Part shown: one piece after another, positions 25,967-33,402 of the stretch | Position numbering within the stretch: position 1 is the first letter of the stretch | Layout: each line of letters begins with the position of its first letter | Origin: Paenibacillus sabuli | GTDB taxonomy: Bacteria; Bacillota; Bacilli; Paenibacillales; Paenibacillaceae | Reading direction: 5' to 3' | Assembly: GCF_014705605.1 (NCBI RefSeq) | Contig: NZ_JACXIZ010000008.1 | Coordinates: forward strand, 37,513-101,512 | DNA length: 64,000 nt | The notes under the pieces: model-generated | Databases searched by the model: none | Seen by the model: only the letters and a program-made list of their open reading frames with translations | What the model was told of the DNA's origin: nothing | Program-made: the position numbers and the translations under genes

Positions 25967-28225
25967 CTACTCATCCTTTTTTTTATTTTCTTGATGAGCC
26001 AGGCGATAAGCGCCCGGGGTCAAGCCTGTTTCTTTTTTAAATCCCCTTGAAAAGTTTGTTACGTCAATCTTGCCGATTTTTTGAACGATCACAGCCAGGC
26101 TGTCATTTGTTGTAAGTAGCAGTTCCTTCGCCTTTTCAATTTTAAGAGAATTGACATACTCGGACAGCGTTTGTCCTGTATGCGTTTTGAAAATACTCCG
26201 CAAGTATTGAACGGACATCGAAAACCGATCTGCCAGCGAGCTTATTTGAAATTCATATTTCAAGCCATTTTCATTGATGTATTGCAAAATCTCCTCGATG
26301 AGTTGATCGGATTGCTGCTTCTTGTGGCTATTTAAAAAATCTGAAATTTTTTGAAAAACTTGTTCGATTAATTCAATCAAATCATCTACAGTCTGGAAGT
26401 TTTCGATTTCCAAAATATCGAATCCGTAATCCAGCGTATTGGAATAAGCCGTATCCAGTAAAATGGACAGACGTTTAAAGTATTGGATAATATCAAAACA
26501 AACATATCTGCATGTATAAAGCGTACACTTGTTCGTTTTCATATAGTTCATCATTTCATAAAAACTTTTTTGCGCCTTTTCGATTTTCAAATCAGAGAGA
26601 TGTTCGCCAAAGGTTCTCAGCATTTCCGGAAGCGGCGCCTCCGTATCCGTTATATGCGAGATCTGCCGGTACTCAATGGTGCTTCCGATACTGTAAAGCA
26701 TCTTATATTCCAAGGCTTCGCGGCTTTGCAAGTATAGCTTACCTATCAAGGATGGCTTTTCGTTTAAGTCACTTACGCCTACAGTCGCCAAGACGCCTAA
26801 TTCTAAAAGCTGTTGAAGGATAGCTTCAAATGCCTGTATCAAATCCCTGTAATTTTCCCTTTCCAAGCAAAAGATTCCGACAATTTGCTGATTAAAAAGC
26901 AGATTTTTGAATTGGCATTCTACAGATTTAGGGATATTCCCTGCAATGGATTTTACAACATCCGAATACCCAATCTTATTCAAAATGTGAACATCCTCAA
27001 TATAAATGGATGCAATGCAAAATTCACTTTTTGAAAAAAATACACCGATACGCTTTCCGGCAGAATTTAAGCTTTGCAAGTTATTAAATGAACTATTAAG
27101 TACAGATAATAATAAATTTTCATACAGCGCGTCTTCAGAATGTTCCGTGAAATTGCGGTAATCCACTTGCAGCTGATTCAGATCCCCGATAGCCCGTTCT
27201 ATGGTACCTAGCTCATCGTTCCTGGTATTTGAATACGCTTTCAATTGTAAGGCGATTTTTTGGATAGGGAAATAATTGAACTTTAGGCCCAGTATGATAA
27301 TGACCGCGCCAATGGTAAACAGGAGCGCAGTTACAACGATCACCCAATCTTTTATTTGGATCAGACTTTTCATGGCATATTGCATATCTGTAATCTTGAC
27401 ATAATAATAGCCTGTCGCCTCGGAATGCAAGGCGATGACATATAGCTTTTGTCCGTCCGCGTGAATGGTGTCCGAAAAATCGCCGTTGTGCTGCTTCAGG
27501 AGAGGAGAAATATGATTGTAGATAACCCCCTTTGAATCGGGTACAAAGCTGCTAAGCAATTGGAGGTCCTTATCAAATACAAGTACGTTTTCATTCGCAT
27601 CTTCTTGTACGGAGAAATTAAAGAGCTGTTTTAATTTTTCATTGTCGATTACAAAAACAACCGTTCTTGATGGATTGGAAAAGTTAGGGGAAAGCGGCGA
27701 AAAATAAAACAAATAGGATTGGTCATTTGGGCTGATTACCCGGCGTATAATTGCAGAATCGGAATGGTTGACCAAAGAATAAAATTCTTCAAATTCCAAA
27801 TCGCTGGAGGCGATGTAATTCGGCAATACATGTGAAAAAAAGAATGTGCCGGACGAGGAAAAAAGCTTATTGGACCCTCGTTCGTACAAAAAGATATCGC
27901 TCAGCGGATCCAGCAGTCGCGTCAAAAATGACAGCGTAGAAACAACGCCATCGGGATGGTTTTGGATTTGAAACATCGTCATGGAAGGGGAGCCGTCAAT
28001 TTTTTCTGTTAACGTCCTTAATTCAGATATTTTGACATCGTATACATTTTTGACTGTGTTTAATTTGTTGATATTGGAGGTATAAATCTCTTTTTCAAAT
28101 GAATGATACACAGCCGAATAGCAGAATAAAAAAAATACAACGATGGGTATAAACACCGCAAAACTGTATAAGAGCATCGTTTTTCGGAATAACGTGCTTC
28201 TAACCGATAGAAAAAGTGAATTCAA
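25967..28225 (-). CDS. Membrane-bound AraC-family regulator with extracytoplasmic sensor
   Basis: A 752-residue one-component regulator. A membrane segment near residues 15-37 (LLYSFAVFIPIVVFFLFCY) and another near 285-310 enclose a sensor domain of about 250 residues outside the cell. A cytoplasmic linker and a C-terminal AraC double helix-turn-helix follow (FQISSLADRFSMSVQYLRSIF, then VTNFSRGFKKETGLTPGAYR). TTG 28225 is chosen because AGAGGTGGG lies just before it; the GTG three codons earlier has no ribosome site. It is the type that senses extracellular sugar or a binding protein and switches on nearby importer operons, here probably the FAD oxidoreductase and lplB operons downstream. Confidence 0.88.
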   Translation of the reverse strand: MNSLFLSVRSTLFRKTMLLYSFAVFIPIVVFFLFCYSAVYHSFEKEIYTSNINKLNTVKNVYDVKISELRTLTEKIDGSPSMTMFQIQNHPDGVVSTLSFLTRLLDPLSDIFLYERGSNKLFSSSGTFFFSHVLPNYIASSDLEFEEFYSLVNHSDSAIIRRVISPNDQSYLFYFSPLSPNFSNPSRTVVFVIDNEKLKQLFNFSVQEDANENVLVFDKDLQLLSSFVPDSKGVIYNHISPLLKQHNGDFSDTIHADGQKLYVIALHSEATGYYYVKITDMQYAMKSLIQIKDWVIVVTALLFTIGAVIIILGLKFNYFPIQKIALQLKAYSNTRNDELGTIERAIGDLNQLQVDYRNFTEHSEDALYENLLLSVLNSSFNNLQSLNSAGKRIGVFFSKSEFCIASIYIEDVHILNKIGYSDVVKSIAGNIPKSVECQFKNLLFNQQIVGIFCLERENYRDLIQAFEAILQQLLELGVLATVGVSDLNEKPSLIGKLYLQSREALEYKMLYSIGSTIEYRQISHITDTEAPLPEMLRTFGEHLSDLKIEKAQKSFYEMMNYMKTNKCTLYTCRYVCFDIIQYFKRLSILLDTAYSNTLDYGFDILEIENFQTVDDLIELIEQVFQKISDFLNSHKKQQSDQLIEEILQYINENGLKYEFQISSLADRFSMSVQYLRSIFKTHTGQTLSEYVNSLKIEKAKELLLTTNDSLAVIVQKIGKIDVTNFSRGFKKETGLTPGAYRLAHQENKKKDE

Positions 28226-28306
28226 CAGTCCCACCTCTGAACTATAATTTGAATAAATTATACTTGATCCCCGTCAAAGAAGAAACGGGAAAGCGTCCAA
28301 GCAAAA

Positions 28307-28349
28307 GCGGGCATTACGCCCAGAAAAATTCCGGAAGCCTAATGCCCGC
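28307..28349 (-). terminator. Terminator of the aldolase-regulator-oxidoreductase operon
   Basis: GCGGGCATTA and TAATGCCCGC form a perfect 10-bp stem with a 23-base loop, followed on the minus strand by TTTTGCTT. It lies 29 bases past the oxidoreductase stop. Confidence 0.7.
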
Positions 28350-28377
28350 AGGACAAACGATATTGTACCCTTTACGT

Positions 28378-29760
28378 TCAATCAAAAACGCGTCGCCCGA
28401 TGCCTTGTCCGAGCTCGGCGCCTTGCGCAATCAAACGATGCTGCAGCTCGCGAATATTCAGCTCGCGCACCGCCTTGCCCTGCTGGACGCTCATCGCTGC
28501 CGCTACTCCGGCCGCTTCAGCCTGCGCCATCTGGATCGGGATGACTCTTGTCGACGACATCGCCTCATGCGTGGCCGAGATTGGCCGCCCCGCTACGATG
28601 ATGCCCTCCAGTCCCTTTGGGAGCAAGCAGGAGAACGGAATCTCATACGTGCTCACCTTTTTCGTATTTAAGCCTTTATGATCGGGCGTATGGATATCCA
28701 GATGATATCCGCCGAGACAGATCACATCGTCAAACCGTTTGCTTTCGATCAAGTCTTCGCCGGTAAGCACATAGTCTCCGACGATATGACGCGATTCCCG
28801 TATTCCGATTTGATGCGCCGTATCCAGCAGCCGAATGTGTTCGAAGCCGGGCGCGTAAGTTTTGAGAAAATCGAAAATGTCTTTCATCTGCATCAAGCCG
28901 GCCACTTCTCCGTTTGAATAGCTCCGGTTGTCGTTTGGATTGATGCCCTCGACGCGGCTTGAGACGACGATCATTTGATCGAACTTCGGGATGCAGACGC
29001 CAACCAGATTTGCACGCGGAAATGGAATCCCGGCTTGAACCGCCTGCTCGATATACTGCTGCAGACCGCCCAACACGAACACCTCCGCTCCGTCCATCTG
29101 ATCAATCAATCCATGAACGACCTCGTCAGTCATCGAAAACGGACGAATTTGCGACGTATGCTCGCGGAAATAGGCGATCAGCGGCTTGAAGTTAATCCCG
29201 CTCACCCGGAACACGAGCGAGGACACCTGAACCTTGTTGTCGGACGGCCGACCGTACACATAATCCGCGCCTGCCCGGACCGCTGCGTCTCCATCGCCGC
29301 TGCAATCGATCACGGCGCCGCAGGACAACAGCTGACTGCCCTCCTTATTTTGAATCACGATGCCCTTCACGCATCCGTTCTCCACAACCGTATCCGTCAG
29401 CATGCTATGCAAATAAAAGTCAACGCCGTCTTCCTGCAGCATTCGGGTGACGACATATTTGAACCAATGCGGATCTACGCCAAGCACGTCGCTTGTAATC
29501 GGATCCATATAAAATTGCGTCGCCGCTCCGATCTCTTGCAGCTTCGTTGCAATCTCGTAGGCGATTCCTTTGACAATCAACTGCCGCAGATTGTTATGAA
29601 AGCCAAGCAGCGGCAGGCCAGGAATGACATTGCCCCCGACGAACCCATTGTATTCGACGATCGCCGTCCTGGCTCCCGCCCGTGCCGCCGCCATTGCCGC
29701 GACGATTCCTGTCGCTCCGCCACCGACAACGACGACGTCGTATGAATATTGTTTTAGCAT
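28378..29760 (-). CDS. FAD-dependent oxidoreductase (PF12831-type)
   Basis: A 460-residue flavoprotein. It opens MLKQYSYDVVVVGGGATGIV with a complete GxGxxG fold, then YNGFVGGNVIPGLPLLGFH; AVIDCSGDGDAAVRAGADY is the second FAD signature, and VAGRPISATHEAMSSTR lies near the end. No signal peptide is present. ATG 29760 has AGGGAG at a good distance. It is the last gene of a unit with the lyase-like aldolase and the GntR/LacI regulator, so its substrate is probably the sugar acid or sialic-acid-like compound handled by the aldolase. The exact reaction of this family is not established to my knowledge. Confidence 0.88.
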   Translation of the reverse strand: MLKQYSYDVVVVGGGATGIVAAMAAARAGARTAIVEYNGFVGGNVIPGLPLLGFHNNLRQLIVKGIAYEIATKLQEIGAATQFYMDPITSDVLGVDPHWFKYVVTRMLQEDGVDFYLHSMLTDTVVENGCVKGIVIQNKEGSQLLSCGAVIDCSGDGDAAVRAGADYVYGRPSDNKVQVSSLVFRVSGINFKPLIAYFREHTSQIRPFSMTDEVVHGLIDQMDGAEVFVLGGLQQYIEQAVQAGIPFPRANLVGVCIPKFDQMIVVSSRVEGINPNDNRSYSNGEVAGLMQMKDIFDFLKTYAPGFEHIRLLDTAHQIGIRESRHIVGDYVLTGEDLIESKRFDDVICLGGYHLDIHTPDHKGLNTKKVSTYEIPFSCLLPKGLEGIIVAGRPISATHEAMSSTRVIPIQMAQAEAAGVAAAMSVQQGKAVRELNIRELQHRLIAQGAELGQGIGRRVFD

Positions 29761-29792
29761 AGACTTCTCCCTTGTTGGATAAGTATTCGCAA

Positions 29793-29810
29793 AACCTGTA
29801 TTACAATACC
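29793..29810. promoter_or_regulatory. Operator-like site A
   Basis: CTGTATTACAATACC contains GTATT-AC-AATAC, a perfect dyad. It overlaps the regulator stop codon and lies 33-50 bases before the oxidoreductase start. It shares 15 consecutive bases (AACCTGTATTACAAT) with site B at 31924. Confidence 0.5.
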
Positions 29811-30892
29811 GGATGCGAGCTTTGCCGGACGACAAGCTCGGGCTGCAGCACGACAATTTTGTTGCTGCGCACCGTTTCGCCGTTCATCATGTCGAGCAGC
29901 AGCCCTGCGGCGCCCACGCCGATGTCGTATGTCTGAAACTTGACAGACGTCAGCTTCACCGGCATACGCTCGCACAACCCCGTATTGTCGTAGCCAACGA
30001 CGAGGACGTCTCTGCCGACGATAAGCCCTTTGTCGCCAAGCGCTTCGCAAGCGCCTTTGGCGATGCCGTCGTTGAAGCAAAAGATACCGTCTGGCGTTAC
30101 GCCGCTCTCCAGCAGCTGAATGACGCTGTCGTAGCCTTGTCGCTCCGTATCGAACGTCGGCTCGAACAGGACCAGTCGATCGTCCATATCCAACCCCGCT
30201 TCGGCCAGCGCACTCGTGTAGCCTTGATAACGTTCGTATGAAGTGGAATAAGCGGGACGCGAAATATAGGCGATAGCCCGGCAGCCGTTGCCGATCAGAT
30301 GCTTAACCGCCGCATACGCGCCGTAAAAATTGTTCGACACCACCTTCGGCGCCTCCACCCCCTCGATCCCGCGATTGCAGAAAACGATCGGAATGCCGGC
30401 CTCCTGCAGCCTGCTGAACAGGCTCAAATCGGTATGGCCGATTATAGCCGGGACGATAATGAGCCCATGGATGCCCCTATCGATCAATTTGTTCATATAC
30501 CCTGCCTGTTTTTCGATCTGATTGTCCGTATTGCAGATGACGAGGTTAACGTCATGCCGGTTCATAATATCTTCCACACCGCGTAAAATACCCGGGTATG
30601 TATCATGCCGGATGTCCGGAATAATGAGCCCCACGGATCGGAACGGACTTCTCGGCGCATGCTCCGCCGCCGCTCCCCGCGCCTCGGATACGTACGTACC
30701 GCTGCCATCTTTGGCGTACAAGTAACCCTCACCGATCAACTCGGAAATCGACCGCTCGATCGTCGTGCGAGCTGCATTATATTGCTTAGCCAACGCGTTG
30801 CGCGACGGCAGGCGGACATGCGGCTCAAGCAACTTGATCTGCTCGATCAGCTTATGCTTCACTTCCATGTAGCGATATCCGTATGCTTTCAA
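29801..30892 (-). CDS. GntR/LacI-hybrid transcriptional regulator (AraR-like layout)
   Basis: A 363-residue repressor. Residues about 10-70 are a GntR winged helix (HVRLPSRNALAKQYNAARTT, GEGYLYAKDGSGTYV). From about residue 85 a LacI-type sugar-binding domain follows (SVGLIIPDIRHDTYPGILRG, VVSNNFYGAYAAVKHLI, FNDGIAKGACEALG). This domain order is that of AraR. The start is TTG 30892, 6 bases after GGGGAG; an internal ATG eight codons on lacks a ribosome site. The gene lies between the aldolase and oxidoreductase genes it probably controls. Three sites sharing CTGTATTA are found at the operon promoter and just after this gene; the ligand is presumably the sugar or acid the operon degrades. Confidence 0.9.
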   Translation of the reverse strand: MKAYGYRYMEVKHKLIEQIKLLEPHVRLPSRNALAKQYNAARTTIERSISELIGEGYLYAKDGSGTYVSEARGAAAEHAPRSPFRSVGLIIPDIRHDTYPGILRGVEDIMNRHDVNLVICNTDNQIEKQAGYMNKLIDRGIHGLIIVPAIIGHTDLSLFSRLQEAGIPIVFCNRGIEGVEAPKVVSNNFYGAYAAVKHLIGNGCRAIAYISRPAYSTSYERYQGYTSALAEAGLDMDDRLVLFEPTFDTERQGYDSVIQLLESGVTPDGIFCFNDGIAKGACEALGDKGLIVGRDVLVVGYDNTGLCERMPVKLTSVKFQTYDIGVGAAGLLLDMMNGETVRSNKIVVLQPELVVRQSSHPVL

Positions 30893-30972
30893 GCACTTCT
30901 CCCCAATCTGTATGCTTCCTATTGGTTTGATTGTAATCGATCAGGGATCGGTATTCAACAGCAGCGCAAACG

Positions 30973-31893
30973 CTATGTCGAAACCTGCGCGCTGTTGCTT
31001 TGCAACAAGCTGCTGCTCCGGTAAAACTCGGCGATGCGCGCCGTCTCCTCGGGTGTAAAGCGCTTAAGCGGCGAACGGACGACCGATGTCTTTAGCACAC
31101 CTTGTAAGTGGAGTATCGCTTTTTCGTAAGGGATGACGTCAAATTGCAGCATATGGGCGATCACCTCGTTCGCTTGCGCTTGCAGCGCCGGCAGCTTGCT
31201 CCATTGCCCTGTCGCCGCAAGCGAAAACATGTCCCTGTAAAGCGAAGGCATCATATTAAACGTGCTGCCGATGGCGCCTTCCGAGCCCATGAGCACCGAG
31301 GCCGCATACACCTCGTCGTGTCCGCTCAGGATCAGGAAGCGCTCTCCGCACTTGTCACGAATTTGCTGCATCTCGAACAGATTCATCGATGTGAACTTGA
31401 CCCCAAGGCATTGCGGATGCCGGGACATGCTTTCGTAAAAATCGACGGTCAGGCTGACTCCGGTCGCCCCGGGGAAATGGTAGATCAGCATCGGAACGGC
31501 TACGGCGGACATGATCGTTTCATAGTGTTGCTGCAATTCCTGTATGCCTGCCTTGTAGTAAAACGGTACGACAGCAGATACCGCATCCGCCCCGGTCTGT
31601 TCGGCATGCACGGCCAGATCGACACTATCCCGCGTGCTGATGCATCCGGTGTGCGCAATGACCTTCGCCCGCTTCGCCACCGCACCGACCGCCGCCTCAA
31701 GCAGCTTCTTGCGCTCCGTCATCGACAGCATGAACGCCTCTCCGGTGCTGCCTCCGACATAAAATCCGCTTACTCCCGACCGCAATTGGTGCTCGATAAG
31801 CGCTTGTAAAGAATCGTAGTCGATGTCCCCATTCTCGTTCATCGGCGTAACTAATGCCGTATACAGGCCTTTCATCTCCATACTGGACGTCAA
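30973..31893 (-). CDS. N-acetylneuraminate-lyase-like aldolase (DHDPS/NAL superfamily)
   Basis: A 306-residue class I aldolase. It matches the NanA subgroup: GFYVGGSTGEAFMLSMTE, IAHTGCIST, DAVSAVVPFYY, Tyr138 in MLIYHFPGATGV, and the Schiff-base Lys166 in LGVKFTSMNLFEMQQI, followed by GSEGAIGSTFNMM. NanA cleaves sialic acid to pyruvate and N-acetylmannosamine; relatives cleave other 2-keto-3-deoxy acids. TTG 31893 is taken as start because AGAGGGG lies 8 bases before it; ATG codons at 31881 and 31875 are alternatives. The promoter and operators directly upstream make it the first gene of its operon. The decayed YhcH gene and the sialidase-like protein nearby support a sialic-acid-type substrate, but nanE and nanK are absent here. 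Confidence 0.85.
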   Translation of the reverse strand: MTSSMEMKGLYTALVTPMNENGDIDYDSLQALIEHQLRSGVSGFYVGGSTGEAFMLSMTERKKLLEAAVGAVAKRAKVIAHTGCISTRDSVDLAVHAEQTGADAVSAVVPFYYKAGIQELQQHYETIMSAVAVPMLIYHFPGATGVSLTVDFYESMSRHPQCLGVKFTSMNLFEMQQIRDKCGERFLILSGHDEVYAASVLMGSEGAIGSTFNMMPSLYRDMFSLAATGQWSKLPALQAQANEVIAHMLQFDVIPYEKAILHLQGVLKTSVVRSPLKRFTPEETARIAEFYRSSSLLQSNSAQVST

Positions 31894-31923
31894 TGCGGTT
31901 GCCCCTCTCAAGTCGGTTTATAA

Positions 31924-31938
31924 ACCTGTATTACAATT
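31924..31938. promoter_or_regulatory. Operator-like site B at the transcription start
   Basis: AACCTGTATTACAAT, identical to site A over 15 bases. It sits just downstream of the -10 box of the aldolase promoter, where a repressor would block initiation. Confidence 0.55.
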
Positions 31939-31945
31939 CATTCAC

Positions 31946-31974
31946 AATATAACAAAAAGACTTCAAAAACTCAA
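31946..31974 (-). promoter_or_regulatory. Promoter of the aldolase-regulator-oxidoreductase operon
   Basis: On the minus strand: TTGAGT (31969-31974), 17 bases, TATATT (31946-31951). Confidence 0.65.
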
Positions 31975-31990
31975 TAGACTCGTTTAAAAT

Positions 31991-32006
31991 CTGTATTAAA
32001 ATATTG
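31991..32006. promoter_or_regulatory. Operator-like site C upstream of the promoter
   Basis: CTGTATTAAAATATTG resembles sites A and B and lies about 17 bases upstream of the -35 box, a spacing that would allow looping or cooperative binding. Confidence 0.4.
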
Positions 32007-32198
32007 CAATTGGAATTTACGCAATGTGTCAAGCAGTATATTGAACATTTCGATGAAATAGAGCCACTATTCCGGACATGAGGGAGTCAGGTCTCCGGAG
32101 ACGGAAGGGGGTCTCTTTATCTGTTTCCCTACCGGTCAAGTGCTCAAAGACACCGGAAACGTGGCTTTCACGCACTGGTACGATGGCTGGCCCGAGCC

Positions 32199-32236
32199 AA
32201 AAAACAAACGGCACGGGAGTTTTTCCCATGCCGTTT
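32199..32236 (-). terminator. Terminator of nikR
   Basis: On the minus strand AAACGGCATGGGA pairs with TCCCGTGCCGTTT (one T-G pair) over a 5-base loop and is followed by GTTTTTT. It lies 111 bases past the current nikR stop; the gap is filled by decayed tail repeats. Confidence 0.8.
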
Positions 32237-32269
32237 CAATATCCTTTTGATCACGCAATCTGAATGACT

Positions 32270-32465
32270 CGTGTGCGTATACCTTTTGCGCATCCGAGTC
32301 CTGCGCCTCAAGCGCATCTGATTCATGATTCGGATGCATGTGCCTCTTAGGCCTCCGACTCGTGTGCCTCGCGGGCATCTGACTCGTGTGCATGTCCCTC
32401 ATGCGCGTGTCCCTCGTGTGCATGTGCCTCGTGTGCATGTGCCTCAGGAGCATGCGCCTGGTCCG
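32270..32465 (-). repeat. Histidine-tail-coding repeats, partly past the nikR stop
   Basis: Short units such as GAGGCACATGCACAC encode the Ala-His-Glu tail of NikR. Similar units continue after the stop: EAHASES is in frame directly after it, and SDALEAQDSDAQ and AHES occur in another frame. The tail was once longer, or its length drifts by slippage. Confidence 0.65.
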
Positions 32466-32880
32466 CATACGTCACGGACAGCTCGGCGTAGGCGACGCCC
32501 TTGAGCACCTGCAGCTGCTGATGCAGCGCGCGCAGTCGGGAGAGCCGGCCGCGTACGACGATCACCTCGAGGCATTGGTCGTGATTGAGGTGGACATGCA
32601 TCGTCGATACGATATCGTGGTGGTAGCCGTGCTGCAGCTCGGTCAGCAGATGCTGCAGCTCGTTGACGTGGTGGTCGTACACCATCACGATCGTACCTGC
32701 CACGGCCTGCTCCGAATCCATGCGGGAGGGGTCCAGGAGCGCCTTGCGCACCAGATCGCGGATCGCCTCCGAGCGATTCGTATAGCCTTGCCCGCCGATG
32801 TACTCGTCGAATTGCTCGATCAGCGGCGCGGGGAAGGACACCCCGAAGCGCGTGAGTTCTTCCTTGTCTGCCAATGTCAT
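32347..32880 (-). CDS. nikR: Nickel-responsive regulator NikR with a His-rich C-terminal tail
   Basis: A 177-residue ribbon-helix-helix metalloregulator; usual length is about 130-150. Residues 8-50 are the DNA-binding part (LTRFGVSFPAPLIEQFDEYI, TNRSEAIRDLVRKALL). The ACT-like domain keeps all four nickel ligands at the exact E. coli spacing: His84, His95, His97 and Cys103 (MHVHLNHDQC). Residues 141-177 are an added tail with ten histidines in AHAHE/GHAHE repeats, an unusual feature that could store or buffer nickel. ATG 32880 is used, although AAAGGTGATG would also suit a TTG two codons later. No nickel transporter or urease gene is adjacent. Confidence 0.93.
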   Translation of the reverse strand: MTLADKEELTRFGVSFPAPLIEQFDEYIGGQGYTNRSEAIRDLVRKALLDPSRMDSEQAVAGTIVMVYDHHVNELQHLLTELQHGYHHDIVSTMHVHLNHDQCLEVIVVRGRLSRLRALHQQLQVLKGVAYAELSVTYADQAHAPEAHAHEAHAHEGHAHEGHAHESDAREAHESEA

Positions 32881-32954
32881 CACCTTTGCTCGGGTTTTGC
32901 TCAATTGTATCATAAGCAGCGGCCTGCCCCAAGGCCTTGTCCACCACAAGCAAA

Positions 32955-32998
32955 AGCGCAGTGGCAAGCCGGACTAAAGCCGGCTCCGCCACTGCGCT
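32955..32998 (-). terminator. Strong hairpin terminator after the GyrI-like fragment
   Basis: AGCGCAGTGGC pairs with GCCACTGCGCT, enclosing a second AGCCGG/CCGGCT stem; TTTTGCTT follows on the minus strand. It ends the long unit lplB2 to yesN and separates it from nikR. Confidence 0.75.
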
Positions 32999-33024
32999 CA
33001 GATGCCTCACAAGATTCGATCGTC

Positions 33025-33402
33025 TCACTTGAGCGGAATCCAAATCTCCGAATACGCGTCCGGCCCGAAGGGATCGGGATCCGGATACACTTCCAGGGTC
33101 GGGCCCTCCGCTTGCTCATAGGGATTGGATGGAAACCACTTCGAAAAGATGCGCTTCCACGTCTCCACCATCGCGTCCGGCATCGGGCCGCGCACCTCGA
33201 AGACCGCCCACTTGGCGGCGGAGACCGTCACCCGTTCGAACCCTTCCGGCGTCGTCCCTTCGCGCTCCGCCGCCACCCAGTAATTCATCGTGTTGTCGGC
33301 AGCGTCGTAGTCGTCCATCACCGCTGAATAGTGTACCTCACAGAGAGGGCACGCTGCCTGTCTTTTTGTGCGCAGTGCGGACCAACATTCGACGATCAGC
33401 AT
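33025..33402 (-). pseudogene. Truncated GyrI-like / AraC effector-binding domain
   Basis: The frame encodes the C-terminal part of a GyrI-like small-molecule-binding domain: MNYWVAAEREGTTPEGFERV, KWAVFEVRGPMPDAMVETWK and the ending EIWIPLK. The N-terminal half of the roughly 150-residue domain is absent; the first 25 residues of the frame look unrelated, and its start overlaps the response-regulator stop. No convincing ribosome site precedes the possible GTG/ATG pair near 33318-33321. It is best read as a remnant, although a short functional protein of 97 residues cannot be excluded. Confidence 0.5.

Noticed and set aside
32136..32468. Small frame downstream of nikR
   Set aside because: Only decayed tail repeats and the terminator; no ribosome site.
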